Notes under the pieces: generated by a model | Databases searched by the model: none | Told to the model about the DNA's origin: nothing | The model's input: the letters and a program-made list of their open reading frames with translations, nothing else | Shown: positions 1 to 5,051 of the stretch, in pieces | Numbering within the stretch: the first letter of the stretch is position 1 | How the letters are laid out: each line of letters starts with the position of its first letter | Program-made: the position numbers and the translations under genes | Source of the DNA: Candidatus Moraniibacteriota bacterium | Lineage (GTDB): Bacteria; Patescibacteriota; Minisyncoccia; Moranbacterales; UBA9337 | Assembly: GCA_023229615.1 (NCBI GenBank) | Contig: JALNYX010000001.1 | Location: forward strand, 43,712-72,063 | Direction of reading: 5' to 3' | Length of the DNA stretch: 28,352 bases

Positions 1-60
1 CGTTTTTTCCCTGAGTTCATCAGCATCAAGTTCTGTACATTTTTCTAGGTTTATTTTCAT
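1..60 (-). CDS. 5' end of an unidentified gene, cut by the window edge
   Basis: The reverse strand reads ATG at 60-58 followed by 19 open codons (MKINLEKCTELDADELREKT) to the window edge. The start is well supported: AGGAGG lies at 68-73, seven bases before the ATG, and a near-consensus promoter lies at 135-163. The visible residues are charged and helical with no signal peptide. Too little is present to assign a function. The strong ribosome binding site sets it apart from most genes of this window, as for the neighbour at 325-891. Confidence 0.7.
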   Translation of the reverse strand, partial: MKINLEKCTELDADELREKT

Positions 61-134
61 GCCATTTCCTCCTGAATGGTTGTGGGGGTTTTGCTTAATT
101 TTTTGAAATTTATTTGTTAAAAAACTGATTAGGT

Positions 135-163
135 AGTATATGAAATTCCCAGGCTCGTGTCAA
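135..163 (-). promoter_or_regulatory. Sigma70-type promoter for the gene at the left edge
   Basis: Read on the minus strand, TTGACA (163-158) and TATACT (140-135) are separated by exactly 17 bases. Transcription would start near 128 and run into the AGGAGG-led gene at 60-1. The match to consensus is 11 of 12. Confidence 0.8.
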
Positions 164-220
164 TTTTTTTCTGGATGTTGTTTTTCATGAGAAAATAAAT
201 TTGATAATTTACTGTTTTTT

Positions 221-259
221 AAAAAATAAAAACAAGGTAAGTCCGAAGAGCTTACCTTG
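221..259 (-). terminator. Rho-independent terminator of the 325-891 gene
   Basis: CAAGGTAAG (233-241) and CTTACCTTG (251-259) form a perfect 9-bp stem with a 9-base loop. On the minus strand the stem is followed by a T-rich tract (232-221). It lies 65 bases beyond the stop codon of the membrane-protein gene. Confidence 0.85.
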
Positions 260-324
260 CCAAGAGCTTAAGCGCAATTTCGTTTAACTCGGTTTGTGTT
301 GATTTTTAGAATGAAAACCGCGAT

Positions 325-891
325 TTATTCTATCTTCACAGGAAGACACACTCTTTGCTTCACTGATTTGAGAAAATAGTAAAAGAGTGACAGTAGTCCA
401 GTTATTTGTTCTCCTGGTCTGGTGCGATAAAATTTTTCAGCCGTTTCTAATGCGAGAGCAATTATCCAGAAAATAGGATTGAAAATTATATCAAGAATCC
501 TTTCTGTCCGCGCACTGAAATGACAATCATCCATCTCTTTTTTTGCTTCTAATTCTCTCAATTTCACTTCTTCCTGGTTACATCTTTTTGCAATTGTTTC
601 TCGCCGTAAATAATTGCAAAATATTGAACACAGGACGAGCAGAAAAAGCGCAATAGCAGAAGTATATCTTCCCAAAAAAAGACTAGGGATGGCCAGGCAT
701 GTCAACCAAACCGCAGCCAAAGGAGAAAGACAGTAAAATGGGCGCTGTCTTTTTTTGCTAAAAAATCCAAGTGGCAAAAAAACGGTACCCCAAAATAGTT
801 TGCAGACGTTTAATTTGCTTGGATTTACTTCCCAAGCCCAAACAAAAAATTGGAGTCCAATGTTTTTGTGCGACATTGTCAATGTTCTCAT
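325..891 (-). CDS. Small membrane protein of unknown function
   Basis: The frame is open from 969, but I choose the ATG at 891 because AGGAGG sits at 898-903, six bases upstream, giving 188 residues. The protein has a hydrophobic N-terminal stretch (about residues 28-45), a strong hydrophobic segment around residues 65-95 that probably forms one or two membrane helices, a charged helical stretch with a run of Glu/Lys, and another hydrophobic segment near 135-150. No catalytic motif or known family is recognised. It is probably monocistronic: a terminator follows at 221-259 and the insertion sequence lies upstream on the other strand. The strong ribosome binding site contrasts with the SD-less housekeeping genes and hints at a different origin. 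Function unknown. Confidence 0.6.
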   Translation of the reverse strand: MRTLTMSHKNIGLQFFVWAWEVNPSKLNVCKLFWGTVFLPLGFFSKKRQRPFYCLSPLAAVWLTCLAIPSLFLGRYTSAIALFLLVLCSIFCNYLRRETIAKRCNQEEVKLRELEAKKEMDDCHFSARTERILDIIFNPIFWIIALALETAEKFYRTRPGEQITGLLSLFYYFLKSVKQRVCLPVKIE

Positions 892-1053
892 GGGTTGCCT
901 CCTTTTTTGAAAAGCCCTTATTAAGAGTGATTCAAAGAGAAATAGGTTTAAATTGCCAGTCATTTTCATTTATTCTTGCAAGATATTCAACTTAGCAAGA
1001 GATGTAAATAGTCTGCTATACTTATATTATTTTGTCAAATGTTTCGTAATAGC

Positions 1054-1069
1054 CCAATAGCTTGGAAAC
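1054..1069 (+). repeat. Left terminal inverted repeat of the IS
   Basis: CCAATAGCTTGGAAAC, the exact reverse complement of 1975-1990. Its inner part (TTGGAAAC) appears a third time, inverted, at 1105-1112 just before the transposase start. Confidence 0.9.
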
Positions 1070-1113
1070 GTTTTCTGGTGTAGAATAACCAGTTAAAAAA
1101 ATAACGTTTCCAA
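1062..1113 (+). promoter_or_regulatory. Leader hairpin covering the transposase start region
   Basis: TTGGAAACGTT (1062-1072) and AACGTTTCCAA (1103-1113) are perfect 11-bp inverted repeats. Inside them CTGGT and ACCAG form a second stem. The hairpin ends two bases before the transposase ATG at 1116. Only a transcript entering from outside the element would contain the whole stem, so it could occlude translation initiation on read-through RNA, as described for some insertion sequences. Because the stem shares the terminal-repeat core, it could also be a transposase-binding operator. Both roles are inference. Confidence 0.6.
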
Positions 1114-1115
1114 AT

Positions 1116-1994
1116 ATGTATACAACTAATCCAAGGATGCCTAGACTTCGTGCCAAGGCAGTAAATATGGTTCTTTCAGGTAAGTCAGTCAGTTCAGTGG
1201 CTAGATATTTCGGCTATTCCAAAAGTGCGGTAAGTAAATGGGTCAACAAATCTCCGACTGGAGGAGTTAATTTCATTCCAACCGTTTCATCTCGTCCACA
1301 CCATCATCCAAGAGAACTTTCAAAAGATGTTGTAGGAAAGATTATTGCGTACAAAAAGAAGTATAATCGATGTAGTGATGTGATTCATCAACACCTAATT
1401 AATGATGGTATTCATGTGAGCTTAAATAGCGTTAAGAGAAAATTGGATTATGCGGGTTTAATTAAAAAAAGAAGTCCCTGGAAAAGACTACATAAATCAA
1501 TTAAGCGTCCCCAGGCCTTAAAACCAGGAGATTTGGTGATGGTAGATACCATTCACCTAATGATCAATGAAAGAAAAAGGATCTATGTCTACACCTTAAT
1601 TGATGTGTACTCTCGTTGGTGCTATGCTTTAGCTACAGACAAGATTAGTGCCGGTAAAAGTGTTGATTTTTTAAAGAGAGCTGGCGCTTTAGCAGATTTT
1701 AAATTTAAGTGTATCCAATCAGACAACGGGTCGGAATTTTCTCAACATTTTTCCGAAAGAATTAAGACTTTACACCGTCATTCTAGAGTAAGAAAACCCA
1801 ATGATAATTCTTATGTGGAAAGATTTAATCGCACTCTACAGGAGGAATGTTTAGATAAGTTACCAACTAATGTTAGGATATTTAATAGAGCATTGCCGAC
1901 TTATCTTAATTACTACAATACCGAGAGATTGCATATGGGAATTGAATTTAAAACTCCGAATTATTTAATTAATTGTTTCCAAGCTATTGGATAG
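1116..1994 (+). CDS. IS481/IS3-like DDE transposase
   Basis: A 292-residue protein that catalyses cut-and-join of the element ends. An N-terminal helix-turn-helix (about residues 12-46) precedes an rve integrase-core domain (about 135-285). The acidic triad is visible: D144 (VMVDTIH), D203 (QSDNGSEF) and E235 (NSYVERFNRT). The arrangement of D, DNG and VERFNRTLQEE is typical of IS481 and of IS3 OrfB-type enzymes; a single ORF with its own helix-turn-helix favours IS481. There is no Shine-Dalgarno sequence and the ATG directly follows the leader hairpin. The frame reads straight through the right terminal repeat and the TAG stop (1992-1994) lies just outside the repeat, so termination depends on the flanking or target DNA. 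The gene appears full length and intact. Confidence 0.92.
   Translation: MYTTNPRMPRLRAKAVNMVLSGKSVSSVARYFGYSKSAVSKWVNKSPTGGVNFIPTVSSRPHHHPRELSKDVVGKIIAYKKKYNRCSDVIHQHLINDGIHVSLNSVKRKLDYAGLIKKRSPWKRLHKSIKRPQALKPGDLVMVDTIHLMINERKRIYVYTLIDVYSRWCYALATDKISAGKSVDFLKRAGALADFKFKCIQSDNGSEFSQHFSERIKTLHRHSRVRKPNDNSYVERFNRTLQEECLDKLPTNVRIFNRALPTYLNYYNTERLHMGIEFKTPNYLINCFQAIG
1975..1990 (+). repeat. Right terminal inverted repeat of the IS
   Basis: GTTTCCAAGCTATTGG, the perfect inverse of 1054-1069. It is also translated as the last codons of the transposase. Confidence 0.9.
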
Positions 1995-2009
1995 AAGACG
2001 GACCTCCAT

Positions 2010-2195
2010 ATGAAAGACAGCCAGTTTGTTATCGGAGAAGAAAACCCAATTCTCCGAATAAAGAAGATCGCAAAGACTTCTAGGGCAATTTACGAAAAAA
2101 CATCTGATCCGCCAGACAGTAAAGAGCTTGAACTCGCTTACGCCAGTTCTACGAAACTTCAAGGACAACTAAAGGAACTAGCAGTAGAAAAATAA
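2010..2195 (+). CDS. Small protein of unknown function downstream of the IS
   Basis: A 61-codon ORF starting 15 bases after the transposase stop. The product is charged and probably helical, with no membrane segment, cysteines or recognisable motif. There is no clear ribosome binding site. A stem-loop begins at the stop codon (2191-2223), which supports a real transcription unit, although the same stem also serves the tRNA-like gene on the other strand. It may be an old gene whose promoter region was displaced by the insertion sequence. Function unknown and reality uncertain. Confidence 0.4.
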   Translation: MKDSQFVIGEENPILRIKKIAKTSRAIYEKTSDPPDSKELELAYASSTKLQGQLKELAVEK

Positions 2196-2223
2196 CTCCA
2201 CGCGAAAACAGCGAGGAGTTATT
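2191..2223. terminator. Bidirectional stem-loop terminator
   Basis: AATAACTCC (2191-2199) and GGAGTTATT (2215-2223) form a 9-bp stem. On the minus strand the stem runs into a T-rich stretch (TTATTTTTC), suiting termination of the tRNA-Leu-like gene. On the plus strand the T-run is poor. Confidence 0.65.
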
Positions 2224-2230
2224 TAATTAG

Positions 2231-2341
2231 TGTCCGGAATGGGACTCGAACCCACACGGTCAATGACCACCCTCTTGGAGAATCTCCAATTATTTAGAAA
2301 TTCTGACAGGAGGGCATGTATACCAATTTCATCATCCGAAC
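2231..2341 (-). tRNA. tRNA-Leu-like gene with a ~28-nt insertion in the anticodon loop
   Basis: Reading the minus strand, the acceptor strands GTTCGGA (2341-2335) and TCCGGAC (2238-2232) pair over 7 bp with discriminator A at 2231. The D-arm has the Leu-like loop AAATTGGTATA. The anticodon stem CCCTC/GAGGG is present. A long variable arm (GGTC-ATT-GACC) and T-arm GTGGG-TTCGAGT-CCCAT complete a type II tRNA. However, the loop closed by CCCTC/GAGGG is 35 bases instead of 7. Within it, AGAAT/ATTCT or alternatively TTGGAG/CTCCAA can pair. No simple 28-base excision yields a Leu or Ser anticodon; the options give GUC, GCC or UCC. CCA is not encoded. It could be an intron-containing tRNA, an integration scar or a pseudo-tRNA. 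Confidence 0.65.
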
Positions 2342-2368
2342 ATTTTTAACAAAAAAATATTTTACCAC

Positions 2369-3232
2369 TTAACATCGTCCGTAATTCTTTTTCATCTTTG
2401 ACTTTATAATATCCAGCTCGTATCCTATAATTTTTTCCACACTTACAAAAATAGTTCGATAAGTATCAATTTTATTAAAATAGGCTCTGTAATAATTCTT
2501 TCTATCGATATATTCACTGTCAAATTTTTGAGTACAATATGCTATGCACGAACCTTTCACGCTATCACCTTCAATCACCTCAAAATAAACCTTATACTCA
2601 CTGTTTTTTGTTTTATTTACTGGCTGATGATAGTAGACTCGTATAAGTGCGTTTTCCGGGCCATTATAAACTTCTTTGAAAAGTTGCTTAGGATCGAGTC
2701 TGTCTGCGAACTTAGATGGCATAAAGTCTCTACTCTTATATCTACCAGGCTTGTCTGCAGCCGATTTAGCCAACTTATCAACAGTCTTTGTCTCTTCGGT
2801 TTTCTTCCCCTTGATCCATTTTATATTTATATTCAATCCGGCTAATTTTCTCCTTTGGGTCATGTACTTTTTCCATGCAGTTATATTCGCGATGTCTCCG
2901 CCATTCTTCTTTTTCCATCCATTTTTTGCCCAAGAAAAAACATAACTATTAGCCGTATCAACAACACTAATATTGTCACAGTGTATTACAGCGGATAATA
3001 TATTAAGTTGTTTTAATCGTTGTTGTTCCCTTGTAATCCAATCTAGAGATCTATTTATTGCCTCAATTTCCATAGCTACAATTTTTGATTTGTCATAAGA
3101 CCAGTTATGCTGTTCTGCTTCAGTTATATTTGCATGCTCAGGATAAACAACAACAAAAGCACAACCTGCGTCACAACCGTGATGCACTTTCGATGATCCG
3201 TCGGTATAAATTTCAATTGCTCTTGGGTCCAT
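2369..3232 (-). CDS. RNase H-fold protein with a C-terminal extension
   Basis: A 287-residue protein. The first ~160 residues are an RNase HI-like domain, an enzyme that cleaves RNA in RNA:DNA hybrids. Visible acidic positions are D11 (YTDGSS), E55/E57 in AMEIEAIN, D86 (HCDN) and D152 (TVDKLAKSAAD), matching the D-E-D-D metal site. IKWIKGKKTEE corresponds to the usual VxGH region, but His is replaced by Lys. The remaining ~125 residues are a basic/aromatic extension (several Tyr and Lys) that I do not recognise; it may bind nucleic acid. No ribosome binding site is seen. It is followed by the tRNA-Leu-like gene on the same strand and may be co-transcribed with it. It is longer than classical RNase HI (about 155 residues), so a role beyond housekeeping RNase HI is possible. 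Confidence 0.82.
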   Translation of the reverse strand: MDPRAIEIYTDGSSKVHHGCDAGCAFVVVYPEHANITEAEQHNWSYDKSKIVAMEIEAINRSLDWITREQQRLKQLNILSAVIHCDNISVVDTANSYVFSWAKNGWKKKNGGDIANITAWKKYMTQRRKLAGLNINIKWIKGKKTEETKTVDKLAKSAADKPGRYKSRDFMPSKFADRLDPKQLFKEVYNGPENALIRVYYHQPVNKTKNSEYKVYFEVIEGDSVKGSCIAYCTQKFDSEYIDRKNYYRAYFNKIDTYRTIFVSVEKIIGYELDIIKSKMKKNYGRC

Positions 3233-3279
3233 AGCTTTATTTTAAGAATAATCAAGAAAAAGCAAACCTTGATAATTTT

Positions 3280-3285
3280 ATTATA
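3280..3285 (-). promoter_or_regulatory. Possible -10 element upstream of the RNase H-fold gene
   Basis: TATAAT is read on the minus strand at 3285-3280, about 50 bases before the ATG at 3232. No convincing -35 hexamer is found at 16-18 bases upstream, so this is only a candidate. Confidence 0.3.
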
Positions 3286-3288
3286 CTT

Positions 3289-3471
3289 AGATTTAGGTTC
3301 GAACCTCTCCGAAATCCCATTATTACAGGGTTAAATGCATTTTTTGGTCGTTATCATTCCTGTTCTGGTCAGGCCTGTTTTTTGATAGGTTCGAACCTCC
3401 TGAATTTGGCTTATATAACGCACAAACCACCTCTTTTGAAGGTGGTTTCTGCGCAATGCTCCGCGAGCTAA
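3289..3471 (+). pseudogene. Possible remnant of a serine recombinase 3' end
   Basis: Two copies of the palindrome AGGTTCGAACCT (3295-3306 and 3387-3398) lie here. Both encode a short GSNL stretch: LGSNLSE before a stop in the first, and IGSNLLNL continuing to a TAA at 3469-3471 in the second. The intact recombinase at 13860-15464 encodes SIGSNLSLS with the same DNA words (15279-15290), and a second copy (15383-15393) is followed by TGAATTTG just as the second copy here is. The similarity in order and spacing (92 versus about 103 bases) suggests decayed recombinase-tail or attachment-site DNA. It is short and degenerate, so confidence is low. Confidence 0.3.
3419..3453. terminator. Long stem-loop, terminator-like
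   Basis: CGCA (3419-3422) and TGCG (3450-3453) flank the perfect 9-bp stem AAACCACCT (3424-3432) and AGGTGGTTT (3440-3448), with one C.C mismatch between them. No long T-run follows, so it may be a structural or processing signal rather than a classical terminator. Confidence 0.5.
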
Positions 3472-3585
3472 AAATGATACGAACCAGTATTTAATATTAT
3501 AATTTTCAAATTAAATCAATTTAGAGATAAATATTGAAAAAATAAAGCGAAAACAAGAGATCAGTTATTTTTAGTCTAATCAATC

Positions 3586-3614
3586 TTGACAGCTAAAAAA
3601 ATACGACTTATAAT
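3586..3614 (+). promoter_or_regulatory. Consensus sigma70 promoter of the RNA-AIPR unit
   Basis: TTGACA (3586-3591), 17-base spacer, TATAAT (3609-3614): a perfect consensus. Initiation would fall on G3621, exactly at the first base of the leader RNA's first hairpin. It is one of the strongest promoters in the window. Confidence 0.9.
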
Positions 3615-3620
3615 TTAACT

Positions 3621-3757
3621 GTGAACTGCTCTCGCGTTCACCATTACTAGCGAAAGCTGTGATGTTCGCAGGGAAACCTCGAAAATGCTTAGTAAAAAAA
3701 CTGGCTCAAATAAAATGGCTTGGATTTTTATTAAAGACGCGAGATGCGTTTTTTTTC
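3621..3757 (+). ncRNA. Structured, terminated leader RNA upstream of the AIPR gene
   Basis: From the predicted start at 3621 the transcript folds into three back-to-back hairpins without linkers. H1 is GTGAAC/GTTCAC (3621-3641). H2 is CATTAC-t-AGC closed by GAAA and GCT-GTGATG (3642-3664). H3 is TTCG-c-AGG closed by GAAA and CCT-CGAA (3665-3683). Two have GNRA tetraloops and each of these has one bulged base. An A-rich linker (about 3684-3736) leads to an intrinsic terminator (3737-3757), and the AIPR ATG follows 28 bases later. Promoter, compact RNA, terminator, then effector gene is the layout of RNA-controlled toxins (for example type III toxin-antitoxin loci), but I see no tandem repeats as in those loci. 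It could instead be an attenuator or riboswitch. It matches no RNA family I recognise. Confidence 0.65.
3737..3757 (+). terminator. Intrinsic terminator between leader RNA and AIPR gene
   Basis: ACGC (3737-3740), loop GAGAT, GCGT (3746-3749), then an unbroken T-run to 3756. The short stem suggests partial termination, leaving read-through for the downstream AIPR gene, which has no other obvious promoter. Confidence 0.65.
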
Positions 3758-3784
3758 GTTTTTAATTAATTTAATTTAAAAGAC

Positions 3785-4993
3785 ATGAATAATCAAACAA
3801 GTACATTAATTAAATTTCCCGTAGTTTCTTTCAGGAAAATTGAAAGTCCATATGACCAAGCTTCGCGAGACTATATAATGGTAGTAAATATAAAAGATAT
3901 TCCAGCTATTCTGGATGAATGGAGAGAAATTAATGTCCGAGATGCCAAATTGAATTCTGGCGTGGCAAGAAAAATATCGGAAACACTCCACGATGATCCT
4001 GATTCCTTCTTTTTTAAAAACAGAGGCATGACAATTATTGTGGATAAAGCAACCTATGACAATAAAAAAAATGTCGTTGAGATAGAAGTATCCGACAAAA
4101 AAAGAAATGGATTACTAGACGGTGGTCACACATTTAAAGTGATCCGAGAATATCTCGAAAATATTACCGAGGATGAATTAGTTGAAATAAAGGCTTTTGT
4201 TAAAATAGAAATTCTTGAAGGTGTGAAGGATTATGAGAGTGTAGTTGGCATAGTAGAAGCAAGAAACACCTCAACCCAGGTAAAAGAGCAAAGCATCCAA
4301 GAGCTTCTTCAAAAATATGAATTAGTAAAGGATGTTTTAAAGAACGAAAGCTATGCTAATAGAATAGCCTACAAGGAATTTGAGCTTACCGAAGAAGCCG
4401 ATGGAGAAAAGAAAGCAAAAGACATAGATATTCGAGAGATCCTTTCATATCTAATGTGCTTTGATGTAGAATCATATGATAATAATGCACATCCAATAAA
4501 GGCATACTCTACCAGAAGCTCCGTCCTTGATTATTTCAGAAGTAACGAGAACGAGAAAAGAATAAAAAAATACATTCCATTGCTTCCTCAGGTTCTCGAA
4601 CTTCGAGATGTCATATATTTGGAACTTCCAGAGGCTTACAATAAAATTGGCGGGAAATTCGGAGCTTTAACTGGAGTAAGCGAACTCTCGAACAAAAAGA
4701 AGAATAAGACATTACTTCCATTCACTGAAAAAGAATCATCTTATATAATTCCTAGCGGATTTATATATCCAATTCTAGCTTCCTTTCGAAATCTGATTAA
4801 TTGTGATGAGAAAAAATGTACCTGGAAAGCCGATCCGATTAAGTTTTTTCGAGAATACAAGGAGCAACTTGCGGAAAGAGTCGGAGAACAAGCTAAGGAA
4901 TTCAGGAATCCTAATAAGCTTGGAAAAGACAAAGCCACTTGGGGAAGATGCTATGACCTCATCCAACTAGAAGTATTGAAAAGAAATTTATAG
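3785..4993 (+). CDS. AIPR-family protein (abortive infection phage resistance)
   Basis: A 402-residue soluble protein that I place in the AIPR family, related to the DGQHR/DndB-like group and commonly found in phage-defence loci. The signature is visible: FFFKNRGMTII (about 75-85), LLDGGHTFKVI (110-120; the DGGHT takes the place of the family's NGxQT/DGQHR-type motif) and EARNTSTQVKEQSI (158-171). The C-terminal half is helical and rich in Lys/Glu and lacks a motif I recognise. There is no Shine-Dalgarno sequence; the ATG follows the terminated leader RNA by 28 bases. A perfect 12-bp stem terminator separates it from the giant nuclease-like protein 58 bases downstream, which is likely part of the same cassette. 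The biochemical activity of AIPR proteins is poorly defined; a role as effector or regulator is inferred. Confidence 0.85.
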   Translation: MNNQTSTLIKFPVVSFRKIESPYDQASRDYIMVVNIKDIPAILDEWREINVRDAKLNSGVARKISETLHDDPDSFFFKNRGMTIIVDKATYDNKKNVVEIEVSDKKRNGLLDGGHTFKVIREYLENITEDELVEIKAFVKIEILEGVKDYESVVGIVEARNTSTQVKEQSIQELLQKYELVKDVLKNESYANRIAYKEFELTEEADGEKKAKDIDIREILSYLMCFDVESYDNNAHPIKAYSTRSSVLDYFRSNENEKRIKKYIPLLPQVLELRDVIYLELPEAYNKIGGKFGALTGVSELSNKKKNKTLLPFTEKESSYIIPSGFIYPILASFRNLINCDEKKCTWKADPIKFFREYKEQLAERVGEQAKEFRNPNKLGKDKATWGRCYDLIQLEVLKRNL

Positions 4994-4995
4994 GC

Positions 4996-5025
4996 AATAA
5001 AGGCACCGTTTTCGGTGCCTTTATT
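4996..5025. terminator. Strong terminator between AIPR and the giant nuclease gene
   Basis: AATAAAGGCACC (4996-5007), loop GTTTTC, GGTGCCTTTATT (5014-5025): a perfect 12-bp stem that works in either direction. It starts two bases after the AIPR stop codon. Expression of the downstream gene therefore depends on read-through or an unrecognised promoter in 5026-5051. Confidence 0.85.
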
Positions 5026-5051
5026 AAAATAATTATCTAAATTAAACAAAA

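Larger units (their letters stand above)
1054..1990 (+). mobile_element. Complete insertion sequence, IS481/IS3-like
   Basis: About 937 bp bounded by perfect 16-bp terminal inverted repeats (1054-1069 and 1975-1990) and carrying one DDE transposase gene. The 4-mer ATAG occurs one base outside the left end (1049-1052) and immediately outside the right end (1991-1994). This may be a short target duplication, but the one-base offset makes it uncertain. The transposase and both ends look intact, so the element may be active. Family assignment rests on the integrase-core transposase, its helix-turn-helix and the single-ORF layout. Confidence 0.85.

Noticed and set aside
1049..1994. ATAG target-site duplication of the IS
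   Set aside because: The left copy is separated from the repeat by one unmatched base; a 4-bp match this close may be chance.
2231..2341. Assigning the tRNA-like gene an Asp (GUC) or Gly anticodon
   Set aside because: The long variable arm and D-arm are of Leu type, and the anticodon depends on an unproven excision.
3621..3757. Type III antitoxin RNA for the AIPR gene
   Set aside because: The promoter-RNA-terminator-gene order fits, but there are no tandem repeats and the protein is not ToxN-like; kept only as an analogy.
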